The notes under the pieces were generated by a model. It saw nothing but the letters and a program-made list of their open reading frames with translations, was not told the DNA's origin and searched no databases. A DNA stretch of 64,000 nucleotides, taken from contig NZ_JPRH01000001.1 of assembly GCF_000737705.1 (NCBI RefSeq), positions 1 through 64,000 of the forward strand, in the 5' to 3' direction. This document shows, piece by piece, positions 52,335 through 61,935 of this stretch. The translations under genes and the position numbers were made by a program. The DNA is from Chryseobacterium soli. Lineage in GTDB: Bacteria > Bacteroidota > Bacteroidia > Flavobacteriales > Weeksellaceae. Numbering within the stretch: the first letter of the stretch is position 1; every line of letters starts with the position of its first letter.

Positions 52335-52368
52335 AAGCTCCGATCCCTTTATACGGGTATCGGAGCTT
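52335..52368 (-). terminator. Terminator of the P1B ATPase gene
   Basis: Stem AAGCTCCGATCCC/GGG-T-ATCGGAGCTT with loop TTTATAC and one bulged T. On the minus strand it is followed by a U-rich TTTTGTTTT. It lies 63 bases after the ATPase stop codon. Confidence 0.8.
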
Positions 52369-52430
52369 CATTATTGCTTTGAGTTTTGTGCTTTTACCGT
52401 AAAAGCATCTGTGAATTCATGCCCTCATTT

Positions 52431-54392
52431 TTAAAAATTCATTCTCTGTATCCTTACGGCATTCAGAATGGCCAGTAAAGCAACTCCAACATCTGCAAAA
52501 ACCGCTTCCCACATGGTCGCCAACCCTCCGGCTCCAAGAATAAGTACGATCCCTTTCACGACAAATGCGAGGATGATATTCTGCCAGACAATTTTTTTGG
52601 TTTGTTTACCGATGTTAATCGCCATTGGGATTTTACTGGGTTTATCATCCTGTATCACGACATCAGCGGTTTCAATAGTCGCATCACTTCCCAGTCCGCC
52701 CATCGCGATTCCTACGTCACTTAAGGCAACAACAGGAGCATCATTCACACCGTCACCCACAAAAGCGACTGTTTGATTTTTTGCTTTGATCTCTTTGACT
52801 TTATTCACTTTATCTTCAGGCAATAAATCCCCAAATGCATTATCGATACCCAGCTGCTCTGCTACAAATTTCACAACAGTACTTTTGTCTCCGCTCAGCA
52901 TCGTTGCTTTTACATTCATCTTATGAAGTTTGTCAACGGTTTCTTTGGCGTCTGCTTTTATACTGTCTGCAATCGTGATGTAACCTGCAAATTTTTTATC
53001 ATACGCAATCGCAATGATGGTGTATACGATATGAGCTGGATTAAGATCATAGTTGATGTTAAATTTATCCATCAACTTGAAATTTCCAACTAACAGTTCT
53101 TTTCCGTTGACGGTGGCTTTCAGGCCATGCCCCGCAATTTCTTCCATATCTTCTAAAGGAATAGAATGGTTAATATTGCCAACATACTCATGGATTGCGG
53201 TTGCTACAGGGTGTGTGCTTTTGCTTTCCAGGGTATTGACCATTTGCAGAATTTCGTCTTTATTAAATTCAGAGGTAATGCTTACTTCCTGAACTTTGAA
53301 GACTCCTTCTGTCATCGTTCCTGTTTTATCCATCACCACATTTTTGATTTCTGCGATACTATCCAGGAAATTACTTCCTTTAAACAGGATTCCATTACGG
53401 CTGGCAGCCCCTATTCCTCCAAAGTATCCCAGAGGAATTGAGATCACTAATGCACAAGGACAAGAAATCACAAGGAAAACCAATGCTCTGTACAGCCAGT
53501 CTCTAAACTGATAATCGCTCACAAAAAAGTAAGGAAGCAGACAGATCAGAATGGCAAGGATGACGACAATCGGAGTATATATTTTCGCAAACTTCCTGAT
53601 GAACAGCTCGGTTGGAGCTTTCTGTGAAGTGGCATTCTGTACCATTTCCAGGATCTTACTCAGTTTACTGTCTTCATAAGCAGTCGTAATTTTCACCAAT
53701 GCAATACCGTTCATATTGATCATTCCAGCCAGCACCGCTTCATTTTTATTTTTTGTATCAGGTTTGCTTTCTCCTGTCAAAGCAGCGGTATTGAATGATG
53801 CTGAATCTGAGATCAGCTCACCATCCAAAGCCAGCTTTTCGCCTGGTTTAAGCTGAATGGTATCTCCAATTTTTGCTTCCTTCGCTTTAATGGTTTTCGG
53901 CTGATTGTTTTCCATCACCGTTACCTCATCGGGACGCTGATCCAGCAGGGATTTTATATTTCCTCTTGCCCTAGATACCGCCATGGTTTGAAATACTTCT
54001 CCTACGGCATAGAACAGCATTACGGCAACCCCTTCAGGATACTGCCCGATGGCAAAGGCCCCAACGGTAGCAATTCCCATTAAAAAGAATTCTGAGAATA
54101 CATCTCCTTTCGTGATACTCTCGAAAGCTTCTTTTAATACCGGTATTCCTACAGGGATATAGGCAGCTCCATACCATACGATACGAACCCATCCTTTGAA
54201 CCATTCTGTTGGTATATAATTATCCAGCGCTACTCCCAACAGCAATAATACTAGGGAGATTATTGCAGGAAGGAACATCTGAAAGACCGTTTTATCTGTA
54301 TTATCGTGAGAATGATCATGATCATGTCCATCTCCTTCGGTATGAACGTGATCTTTTTCGTGGCTATTTTTTTGCATTTTATGCGCTTCCAT
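52431..54392 (-). CDS. Zn/Cd-type heavy-metal P1B ATPase
   Basis: The 653-residue pump has a His/Asp-rich N-terminus (DHVHTEGDGHDHDHSH) in place of a Cys-type HMA domain, the membrane motif SCPCAL, the phosphorylation site DKTGTMT, the HP of STHPVA and hinge GDGVNDAPVVALSDVG. TM8 has an Asp in ADVGVALLAILNAVRI, as in ZntA-type (P1B-2) exporters; Cu pumps lack this Asp. So Zn2+, Cd2+ or Pb2+ is the likely substrate. A Fur-type palindrome lies 45 bases upstream. Confidence 0.93.
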   Translation of the reverse strand: MEAHKMQKNSHEKDHVHTEGDGHDHDHSHDNTDKTVFQMFLPAIISLVLLLLGVALDNYIPTEWFKGWVRIVWYGAAYIPVGIPVLKEAFESITKGDVFSEFFLMGIATVGAFAIGQYPEGVAVMLFYAVGEVFQTMAVSRARGNIKSLLDQRPDEVTVMENNQPKTIKAKEAKIGDTIQLKPGEKLALDGELISDSASFNTAALTGESKPDTKNKNEAVLAGMINMNGIALVKITTAYEDSKLSKILEMVQNATSQKAPTELFIRKFAKIYTPIVVILAILICLLPYFFVSDYQFRDWLYRALVFLVISCPCALVISIPLGYFGGIGAASRNGILFKGSNFLDSIAEIKNVVMDKTGTMTEGVFKVQEVSITSEFNKDEILQMVNTLESKSTHPVATAIHEYVGNINHSIPLEDMEEIAGHGLKATVNGKELLVGNFKLMDKFNINYDLNPAHIVYTIIAIAYDKKFAGYITIADSIKADAKETVDKLHKMNVKATMLSGDKSTVVKFVAEQLGIDNAFGDLLPEDKVNKVKEIKAKNQTVAFVGDGVNDAPVVALSDVGIAMGGLGSDATIETADVVIQDDKPSKIPMAINIGKQTKKIVWQNIILAFVVKGIVLILGAGGLATMWEAVFADVGVALLAILNAVRIQRMNF

Positions 54393-54429
54393 ACATGATA
54401 ATTTTAAGCAAAATTAAGGACAAACTTCA

Positions 54430-54454
54430 TGCAATACTATTGCAAACTTTCAAG
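54430..54454 (-). promoter_or_regulatory. Palindromic operator before the P1B ATPase
   Basis: TGCAATA-C-TATTGCA (54430-54444) is a perfect 15-bp palindrome, followed by AACTTTCAAG. A sequence with 21 of 25 bases equal lies at 60807-60831 before the RND pump. It overlaps the 3' end of the Fur-family gene and lies 37-52 bases upstream of the ATPase start. Confidence 0.7.
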
Positions 54455-54856
54455 ACAGTTTTCACAGATTCCTTTGGCAAAAAGCCTTACTTCATCAATC
54501 CTGAAATTGGTTTTTGTATTTTCAGGGAAAGAAATATCTTCTCTGCAGGTGGTCTGCTTACATATTTTGCAATAGAAATGAAGGTGCCAATCTTTATGCA
54601 TTTTCTCGTTGCAGCCGTCATCACACAATTTATATTTTGTAGTGGTGTTTTCCTGGATACTGTGTACAATTCCTTTTTCCTCAAAAGTTTTTAATGTTCT
54701 GTAAATGGTCGTCCTGTCGGCATTTTCAAAGTGATGCTCCACTTCGGATAAGGACAGGGCACTTTCCTGAGAACGTAAAAAATCGTAGACCAAAATCCTC
54801 ATGCTTGTAGGTTTGGTATTTTTATCGATGAGTTTATTTTCAATTTCTTTTTTCAT
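54437..54856 (-). CDS. Fur-family metal-dependent regulator
   Basis: The 139-residue protein has a winged-helix domain with ADRTTIYRTLKTFEEKGIV and a dimerisation domain with Cys pairs CKIC...TTC and GICENC, the structural zinc site seen in Fur/Zur/PerR. The His-rich segment KDWHLHFYCKIC is the regulatory metal-binding region. Whether it is Fur, Zur or another type cannot be told. It lies beside ATPase and RND efflux genes, and the shared palindrome in front of both suggests it controls them. Confidence 0.88.
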   Translation of the reverse strand: MKKEIENKLIDKNTKPTSMRILVYDFLRSQESALSLSEVEHHFENADRTTIYRTLKTFEEKGIVHSIQENTTTKYKLCDDGCNEKMHKDWHLHFYCKICKQTTCREDISFPENTKTNFRIDEVRLFAKGICENCLESLQ

Positions 54857-54872
54857 TTTGATTGTTTGATTA

Positions 54873-54896
54873 ATGAATACATTTTATAAAATTCAT
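54873..54896 (-). promoter_or_regulatory. Possible operator upstream of the Fur-family gene
   Basis: ATGAAT (54873-54878) and ATTCAT (54891-54896) flank an ATTTTATAAAAT palindrome (54881-54892). The site is 17 bases upstream of the regulator start and could be autoregulatory. It is AT-rich and weak. Confidence 0.3.
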
Positions 54897-54995
54897 CATA
54901 AAACCGAATACTATTTCCTGATAAAACAACTCTAATTTAAGTATAAAAACCGAGATTATACGTTATCAGAACCTGAATATCCCTGTCTTATTCCC

Positions 54996-56237
54996 TTATT
55001 CGTGCTCACCGGAATTCACCAGTTTCGCATTTACAAAAAAGGCATTTTTCACTACGATTTTTGAATCATCTGGAATCGCTCTTACGGGAGTAATAGCTGT
55101 ATATCCTACATCAGAGGTTCCTTTTACAATTTCTATCTTTTCAAAATTGATGGTTTTAGCATGCTCTTTGATTTTCCCTTCTTTTTCTCCGGCTTCTTCA
55201 TGTTCTTCCGGTTTTTTATCGGTTTGTACGAAGATGTAGTTTTTACCTTCCGCATCTACGATCGCTTCATTAGGGACAGCGGCGGTTGTGCTTTTATCGA
55301 GGCTTACAATCCCTGTGATATTCATTCCGTCGATTAGTCCTGCTTTATTTCCGGTAACGTCACAGTGCACTGAAATTGTTTTGCTTTCATTTTCGAAGGA
55401 AGATCCGATGCTGTAGACGCGGGCATCATATTCTGATTCAGGGTTATTGGTCAGTTTAAAATGAACAATCTGCCCTACTTTCATTTTAGGAAGGTCCGTT
55501 TCAAAAATCTGCAGGTCGAGGTGTATTGAGCTGTTGTCGATGATTTCCGCAACAGGTGATGACATGTCCACATAACTTCCTATCTGTGCAGAAATACTGC
55601 TGATCGTTCCGCTGATCGGAGCTGTAATGACTAAACCTGATCTCATATTACCGTTGCTCACTTTTCCCGGATTGATGCCCATCATCTGAAGTCTGTTCTG
55701 CAAAGAAGCTTTCCTGCTTCTGAGGGTTTTCAGCTCGGCATCGGCATTCTGAAGATTTTTCTTTGCTCCGGCATCATTATCAAAAAGCTCTCTCTGTCTT
55801 CTGTACTCCTGTTCGGCAAAAGTAATTCTGCTGTTTACCGTAAGATGGTCTTCCTGAAGCTGGATAAATTCTGGGTTAGCGATGGATGCAATTATCTGTC
55901 CTTTTTTTACAAAACTTCCGACCTGAACATTTAAGGTTTTAATAATTCCGCCATACAAAGAAGTGATGGTTGCTTTATTATTATTCGGAACTCTCAACAG
56001 GCCGTTTGCTTTAATGGTAGAGGTCAGTTCTTTCATTTCTATTGAGCCTAAGGTAATTCCAACGGATTTCATTTGCTCTTCCGTCAGGGCTGCAATGGTT
56101 GGCACTGCTTCTTCATTATGTTTTTGATTCTGCTCGGTTTTTACAACAGATTTCTCCGTTGATTCTTCTTTTTTTCCACAGCTCATGATCAACAAGGAAA
56201 TGATTACCAGGTATATGCTATTATATTTCAGTTTCAT
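54996..56237 (-). CDS. RND efflux periplasmic adaptor (CusB/CzcB type), lipoprotein
   Basis: The 413-residue adaptor has a lipobox (LLIMSC, Cys20), a lipoyl-like domain starting at GGIIKTLNVQVGSFVKKGQII, a helical hairpin around residues 125-190 and barrel and membrane-proximal domains. A charged insert HEEAGEKEGKIKEHAKTI is His-bearing. It pairs with the RND pump encoded one base upstream. The C-terminal GEHE and internal His residues might bind metal. Confidence 0.92.
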   Translation of the reverse strand: MKLKYNSIYLVIISLLIMSCGKKEESTEKSVVKTEQNQKHNEEAVPTIAALTEEQMKSVGITLGSIEMKELTSTIKANGLLRVPNNNKATITSLYGGIIKTLNVQVGSFVKKGQIIASIANPEFIQLQEDHLTVNSRITFAEQEYRRQRELFDNDAGAKKNLQNADAELKTLRSRKASLQNRLQMMGINPGKVSNGNMRSGLVITAPISGTISSISAQIGSYVDMSSPVAEIIDNSSIHLDLQIFETDLPKMKVGQIVHFKLTNNPESEYDARVYSIGSSFENESKTISVHCDVTGNKAGLIDGMNITGIVSLDKSTTAAVPNEAIVDAEGKNYIFVQTDKKPEEHEEAGEKEGKIKEHAKTINFEKIEIVKGTSDVGYTAITPVRAIPDDSKIVVKNAFFVNAKLVNSGEHE

Positions 56238-56238
56238 A

Positions 56239-59200
56239 TTATTTATTAAGTATTGAATTAATCGTCACTACAGATTGATTGACCTGCTGGATGGATTCTA
56301 AGTATTTTAATTGAATGTTCGTAGCTGTCTGAAGGGCAAAAAGATATTCCACATAGGTGATTTCTCCTGTTTTATACCCCAACTGGCCGGCTTTTACTAT
56401 TTTTTCAGCATTAGGAATTGCCTGATTGACATAATACTCATATTGCTCTACGTCCTGCCGGTATTGGCTAAAAGCATTTTCCAATTGTGCTGAAAGCTGT
56501 TTCTGCTGTTGTTTTGCATTCATTTCGGCCATCTGTTTCTGATATTCCAACGACTGAATCCTTGCTTTGGTGGCACCGAATGTAAGCGGAATCGAAACGC
56601 CCAGGTTTACGGAATTGAAACGGTTTGAAGCATTAAAATACTGCTCAACTCCGTTTCTGGTACCCGGTCCTGTAAGCGACTGATTGGTATATCCGATCGT
56701 AAATTCAGGAAGCCCCAGTGATTTCTCTACATTTTTATTCTTTTCGGCAATTTCCATTTCTTGGTATAAAGCTTTTACAGAAGGATTGTTTGCAATAGCC
56801 ACACTATCCAGAACCATTTCCACTTTGAGCGGTTCATAGCCTTTTTGATGAGGAATCTCGATATCCTGTGGCGTATTTAACAGTGTTTTTAAATTTTTAT
56901 AAGCATTGCTGAGGTAGACTTCATTCTGCTTTAACAAAAGATTAATTTCTCCTTTCTGAGTTTCCGCGGTATTTATTTCGATCTTTTTAACATCTCCGGC
57001 TTTAAATCTTACTGTTGCAATCCGAATAAAATCCTGATACAGGCTGTCGAGGTTACTCAATTTAGATTGAGTATATTGGAGATATTCAATCTGATAATAA
57101 TAGGTACGAACCTGCTTCATCAATTCATTCACAGACATTTCTTTTTCTATCTGTCTGCTTTTAATATTTTCATTGATCAATTCCTTTCTGGCTTTGAACA
57201 ACGTAGGAAAAGGAACACTCTGTGAAATAGAGAATGACTGATCGAATTTCGGACTGTTGTATTGTCCTAACTGCGCGTTAAAATTGAGTTTAGGAAGTTC
57301 ATTCGCGGTCTGTTTCAACGCTTCCTGCGACTGGATACCCAGCTCTTTAGATTGTAAGGTCAGGTTATTCTTTGCAGCTATTTCCATAGCCTGTTCTACG
57401 GATATCGGTGTTGATTGTGCTTTAAAAGTCTGTCCAAGGCATAAGAACCCAAGCAGCACCACAGCAGTGGTTAATTTTGTTTTGCCAGGCTTCCCTGATA
57501 TTTTTGAATTAAAAATAATATACAGCATCGGAAGTACAAACAAAGTAAGGAAGGTAGCACTTACCAATCCGCCGATGACTACCGTTGCCAAAGGTTTTTG
57601 AACTTCCGCTCCCGCTCCTGTAGAAATTGCCATTGGCAAGAAACCTAAGGAAGCCACCGTTGCCGTCATTAATACGGGTCTTAATCTGCTTTTTGTTCCT
57701 TCATATACTCTTTTTAAGACATCTGTTTCTCCATCTTTCTCCATCTGATTGAATGTTCCAATCAAAACAATCCCATTAAGTACGGCAACTCCAAAGAGGG
57801 CAATAAAGCCAATCCCGGCGCTGATACTGAAAGGCATATCTCTGATAAGAAGAGCGAAAATCCCACCGATAGCACTCATCGGAATAGCCGTGAAAATTAA
57901 ACCTGCCTGCTTCAAGGAGCGGAAGGTAAAATATAACAGCATAAAGATGAGAAACAGAGAAACCGGAACCGCAATCATCAATCGTTTACTGGCTTCCTGT
58001 AAGTTTTCAAACTGTCCGCCGTAGGTAAAATAATATCCGGATGGTAATTGTATTTCCTTATCCAGTTTTGTCTGAATATCTTTTACTACACTTTCTACAT
58101 CGCGGTCTTTTACATTAAATCCTACTACAATTCTTCGTTTTCCCTGTTCGCGGCTGATCTGTGCCGGTCCCAGCTTATAGCTGATTTTAGCAACCTGAGA
58201 AAGTGGAATCTGCGCTCCTGAATTGGTGGTGATCATCAGATTATTCACATCTTTAATATCAGTTCTGTGAAGACTATCCAGGCGGACGACGAGATCAAAA
58301 CGTCTTTCGTTTTCAAATACCTGGCCTGCACTTTTTCCTGCAAATGCCGTACTTACTGCATTGTTGACTTCTTCAATATTCAACCCATAGTTAGCCATTC
58401 TGGTTCTGTCATATTCAACATTAATCTGCGGCAGACCGCTTACACGCTCAATCTGAGGGGAAGTTGCCCCTTTTACGGTTTGAATCGCTCTTCCTACTTT
58501 ATCGGCATAGAGTGCTAATGAGTCCAGATTTTCTCCAAAAATTTTGACAGCAACATCTTGTCGTACTCCGGTCATCAATTCATTGAAACGCATTTGTATC
58601 GGCTGATTTTTTTCAAAAAATACTCCGGGAATATTTTCCAGTTTTTCACTGATTTCATCGGCCAGCTCATCGTAGGATTTTTTAGATTTCCATTCTTTTT
58701 GAGGCTTCAATACTACAATCATATCGGTCGCTTCCGGAGGCATCGGATCGGTAGGAACTTCGGCAGAACCGGTTTTTCCCACCACCATTTTAACCTCATC
58801 AAACTGCTTGATGAGTCTGGAAGCCTGCATGGAGGTTTCAATACTCTGGCTTAATGAACTTCCCTGGGGCAGGATGCAATGGAACGCATAGTCTCCTTCC
58901 TGCAGCTGGGGAATGAATTCTCCACCCATGTTTTTAAAGATGAAAACTGTAATCACAAAAATGAAAAAAGTGGCTGATACGATTATGTATTTTAACTGAA
59001 TGGCTTTTTTCAACAAAGGCTGGTATATTCCCTGCAAAGCATCCATCATTTTGTCGCTGATTGTTTTTTTATTTTTGATATTCTTTGAAAGAAACAGTGC
59101 ACTTGCCATTGGAATATAAGTAACGGATAAAATAGTCGCCCCGATAATAGCAAATCCTACGGTTTTAGCCATGGGTGTAAACATTTTACCTTCTACGCCT

Positions 59201-60600
59201 GCCAGCGTAAGGATCGGAATATATACGATCAGAATAATAATCTGCCCGAATATGGCACTGTTCATCATTTTGGACGCTGCTGTTCCGACTTCCTGATCCA
59301 TTTGGACCTGCGTAAGTTTATTTCTATGGTTTTTATGCTGAAGCAAATGCAGCGTGGATTCTACAATAATAACCGCTCCATCTACAATAAGCCCGAAATC
59401 TATAGCTCCCAAGCTCATTAAATTAGCACTTACTCCGAACACATTCATCATTCCCAATGCAAATAACAGCGAAAGAGGAATGGCTGAGGCAACAATAAGC
59501 CCCGCCCTTAAATTTCCAAGGAAAACAACAAGCACGAAAATAACAATCAGGGCGCCTTCAACCAGGTTCTTTTCAACGGTACTGATAGCCCGATCCACCA
59601 AATCGGTTCTGTCAAGAAAAGGCTCTATCACAACATCATCCGGAAGGGATTTCTGAATATTGGGAATTTTATCTTTGATATTCTGTATTACTTCACTGCT
59701 ATTGGCACCTTTAAGCATCATCACAACACCACCAACTGCATCTACTTTTCCGTTGTAGGTCATGGCCCCATAACGGACAGCACTTCCAAAACGCACATCC
59801 GCAACATTTTTTATAAAGATCGGCACACTTCCCGTTTCATTTTTTACGGCAATATTTTTAATATCTTCCAGTGATGATACCATCCCTATCCCACGGATAA
59901 AATAAGCATTAGGCTTTTTATCAATGTAAGCCCCACCTGTATTCTGGTTATTTTTTTCCAAAGAAGTAAAAATATCTGTAATGCTCACTCCCATGGCTTT
60001 TAAACGATCGGGATCAATGGCAACTTCGTACTGCTTTAATTCACCCCCAAAACTGTTGACTTCAGCAACTCCGGGTGTTCCGTTCAGTTGTCTCCGCACA
60101 ATCCAGTCCTGCATACTGCGGAGTTCCTTGGCATTGTATTTATTTTTACTTCCTTTTTTTGGATGCAGGATATACTGATAGACTTCTCCAAGCCCCGTAC
60201 TTACAGGAGCCATTTCAGGCGTTCCTACCCCTTTGGGAATTTCTTCTGCTGCTTCTTTTAATTTTTCACCGATCAACTGACGGGCGAAATAGACATCAAC
60301 ATCTTCTTTGAAAACTACCGTAATCACAGAAAGTCCGAATCTTGAAATACTTCTGGTTTCTTCAATATCCGGAACATTCGCAATACTTTGTTCAATGGGA
60401 AATGTCACCAGCTGCTCCACTTCCTGCCCTGCAAGGGTGGGACATACTGTAATAATCTGCACCTGATTGTTGGTAATATCAGGTACGGCATCTATAGGTA
60501 ATCTGGTCGCACTCCAAACTCCCCAGATAATCAATAATAGGGTCATACTTCCAATGACAATCTTATTATTGATACTGAATTTAATGATTTTATCTAACAC
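56239..60600 (-). CDS. RND heavy-metal pump fused to a TolC-family channel (CusA-CusC fusion)
   Basis: The 1453-residue protein has an N-terminal HME-type RND pump (to about residue 1035) with twelve transmembrane segments and TM4 motif GAIDFGLIVDGAVIIVES, the D-D-E pattern of Czc-type pumps for divalent metals. After a short linker with LLGFLCLGQTFKAQSTPISVEQAM, a signal-peptide-like stretch, comes a TolC-family outer-membrane channel of ~400 residues (EMSVNELMKQVRTYYY...). The fusion puts pump and channel in one chain; if the linker stretch is a cleaved signal, the two would separate after export. Confidence 0.92.
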   Translation of the reverse strand: MLDKIIKFSINNKIVIGSMTLLLIIWGVWSATRLPIDAVPDITNNQVQIITVCPTLAGQEVEQLVTFPIEQSIANVPDIEETRSISRFGLSVITVVFKEDVDVYFARQLIGEKLKEAAEEIPKGVGTPEMAPVSTGLGEVYQYILHPKKGSKNKYNAKELRSMQDWIVRRQLNGTPGVAEVNSFGGELKQYEVAIDPDRLKAMGVSITDIFTSLEKNNQNTGGAYIDKKPNAYFIRGIGMVSSLEDIKNIAVKNETGSVPIFIKNVADVRFGSAVRYGAMTYNGKVDAVGGVVMMLKGANSSEVIQNIKDKIPNIQKSLPDDVVIEPFLDRTDLVDRAISTVEKNLVEGALIVIFVLVVFLGNLRAGLIVASAIPLSLLFALGMMNVFGVSANLMSLGAIDFGLIVDGAVIIVESTLHLLQHKNHRNKLTQVQMDQEVGTAASKMMNSAIFGQIIILIVYIPILTLAGVEGKMFTPMAKTVGFAIIGATILSVTYIPMASALFLSKNIKNKKTISDKMMDALQGIYQPLLKKAIQLKYIIVSATFFIFVITVFIFKNMGGEFIPQLQEGDYAFHCILPQGSSLSQSIETSMQASRLIKQFDEVKMVVGKTGSAEVPTDPMPPEATDMIVVLKPQKEWKSKKSYDELADEISEKLENIPGVFFEKNQPIQMRFNELMTGVRQDVAVKIFGENLDSLALYADKVGRAIQTVKGATSPQIERVSGLPQINVEYDRTRMANYGLNIEEVNNAVSTAFAGKSAGQVFENERRFDLVVRLDSLHRTDIKDVNNLMITTNSGAQIPLSQVAKISYKLGPAQISREQGKRRIVVGFNVKDRDVESVVKDIQTKLDKEIQLPSGYYFTYGGQFENLQEASKRLMIAVPVSLFLIFMLLYFTFRSLKQAGLIFTAIPMSAIGGIFALLIRDMPFSISAGIGFIALFGVAVLNGIVLIGTFNQMEKDGETDVLKRVYEGTKSRLRPVLMTATVASLGFLPMAISTGAGAEVQKPLATVVIGGLVSATFLTLFVLPMLYIIFNSKISGKPGKTKLTTAVVLLGFLCLGQTFKAQSTPISVEQAMEIAAKNNLTLQSKELGIQSQEALKQTANELPKLNFNAQLGQYNSPKFDQSFSISQSVPFPTLFKARKELINENIKSRQIEKEMSVNELMKQVRTYYYQIEYLQYTQSKLSNLDSLYQDFIRIATVRFKAGDVKKIEINTAETQKGEINLLLKQNEVYLSNAYKNLKTLLNTPQDIEIPHQKGYEPLKVEMVLDSVAIANNPSVKALYQEMEIAEKNKNVEKSLGLPEFTIGYTNQSLTGPGTRNGVEQYFNASNRFNSVNLGVSIPLTFGATKARIQSLEYQKQMAEMNAKQQQKQLSAQLENAFSQYRQDVEQYEYYVNQAIPNAEKIVKAGQLGYKTGEITYVEYLFALQTATNIQLKYLESIQQVNQSVVTINSILNK

Positions 60601-60785
60601 AAATTGGGTTTTAATTTGTGATTACCTACTGATTTCAAGACTTTTTGAACCTCAATATCAACATGATAGTTTAATCCAACATATTGCCACCAAGGTGTCT
60701 TAACCAGAAAAGCTTTTAGGATACCAGCAGATAATCAATTTAATTTTATCGAAATACTTACTGCTATATTTCATATAACAGCAGG

Positions 60786-60831
60786 CAAAAATATCATGAA
60801 GTTCTCTGCAATGGAATTGCAAAGTTTCAAG
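60786..60831 (-). promoter_or_regulatory. Promoter and palindromic operator of the RND fusion gene
   Basis: On the minus strand TATTTTTG (60793-60786) is a perfect -7 box. Upstream, TGCAAT-GGA-ATTGCA (60807-60821) plus AAGTTTCAAG has 21 of 25 bases in common with the ATPase operator. The operator covers the -33 region, as expected for repression. The leader to the start codon at 60600 is ~180 bases. Confidence 0.7.
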
Positions 60832-60871
60832 CATCATTTATAAAATAAATGTTTCTAAAAAACAATAAAAA

Positions 60872-61195
60872 TTAAATTTTAGGGGGTTGCCAGATATGAT
60901 CGTACACCTGATAGGCAAAGTTATTTTTCTGAAAAAGAATCTTCTTAGAAAAGTGCATATTCATCTGCACCGGAATGTCTATTATTGAAGCCATTTTGAA
61001 AGCCGAAACCGTAATCTGGCAACAGCTGCAAACACAAAGTGGCGAACAGATATCTCCTTTATCTTTGGAATGGGATTCCTGGATATTTAATGATAATTTT
61101 GTAACATCCGAACCTGCAGGACGGTGCACATCTTCACAAGGCATCAGTGTCAATGCCATGAAATAAAATGCTAAGACCAGTCTCAATAGGTTCAT
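60872..61195 (-). CDS. DUF6660-like small Cys-rich protein
   Basis: The 107-residue protein has a signal-like N-terminus (LLRLVLAFYFMALTLMPC), a cluster CSPLCVCSCCQ and a C-terminus ending IWQPPKI. The pattern fits the DUF6660 family, found upstream of RND pumps in flavobacteria. The Cys cluster suggests metal binding in the periplasm. Its gene precedes the RND fusion gene, with that gene's operator between the two. The ending PP resembles those of the two CxGKCY proteins. Confidence 0.75.
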   Translation of the reverse strand: MNLLRLVLAFYFMALTLMPCEDVHRPAGSDVTKLSLNIQESHSKDKGDICSPLCVCSCCQITVSAFKMASIIDIPVQMNMHFSKKILFQKNNFAYQVYDHIWQPPKI

Positions 61196-61200
61196 ATGGA

Positions 61201-61208
61201 CAAAGGTA
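61201..61208 (-). promoter_or_regulatory. -7 box directly before the DUF6660-like gene
   Basis: TACCTTTG on the minus strand ends 5 bases before the ATG at 61195. If used, the transcript would have almost no leader. Confidence 0.4.
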
Positions 61209-61427
61209 GAGATTTTTTTCTAAAGGTAATTTGCTGTCGCTAGAGAATTCCATTAGGCAGCAAAATTTCTATTTGGATTGATGAGGTGAAGTATAAAAAC
61301 TATGAAGATATTGAAATACAGAAGCCTAAAATTAATAAAAATACTATCATTAATAATTCTATACATTCTATATATTTGATGCTAAGTATTGTTATTGACT
61401 TACTGCATTTATTATTAAGTAAAAATT
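61209..61427. other. Intergenic region between divergent genes
   Basis: Between the DUF6660-like gene and the first plus-strand accessory gene there is no other gene or repeat to report. Confidence 0.5.
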
Positions 61428-61880
61428 ATGCATAAATTTCTTTTAGTATTTTTAATGAGTTTTTTATCTGCTCAGCAGAGCTATAAACTATCTTATTCTA
61501 ATAGTCCACTTTCAGAAAAGGGGAAAATAGTATTTAAGATCAAGAATATAAAAGATGAGAGAATAAAAGTTCCTAAGCAGTATCCTAGTATATGGGCCAG
61601 ACCAATAACTATACAGGTATACAATGATGAAAAAAAGGAGTATGAATCTACCAACTATGTATCTGATGATATTGACTGTTTTAATACTGATGGTTGCTTT
61701 GGAAAAATGACTTATCTTAAGAAAAACCAATCCAGGGAATATGAAGTTGAAATAATTCCTGGAAGAATATCAAGAGCATTTAAAGAAAAGAAAAAGTATA
61801 GATTTAAATTATCTTTTGACACTTATGCTTTCAGTGGATGTAATGATTTTGTTACAGATTGGCTGTATTATCAAAATTAA
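61428..61880 (+). CDS. Secreted protein, unknown function
   Basis: The 150-residue protein has a short signal peptide (SFLSAQQ) and a beta-rich mature domain. Four cysteines occur in DCFNTDGCFGK and FSGCNDF. It is not recognised. It is the first of several small AT-rich genes in the same direction and its codon and base use are more AT-biased than the metal genes before it. Confidence 0.7.
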   Translation: MHKFLLVFLMSFLSAQQSYKLSYSNSPLSEKGKIVFKIKNIKDERIKVPKQYPSIWARPITIQVYNDEKKEYESTNYVSDDIDCFNTDGCFGKMTYLKKNQSREYEVEIIPGRISRAFKEKKKYRFKLSFDTYAFSGCNDFVTDWLYYQN

Positions 61881-61935
61881 ATTCAGCAACTAAATACTCC
61901 TCATTATTAAAAAAAACAATACTCTCTTCAATAAA

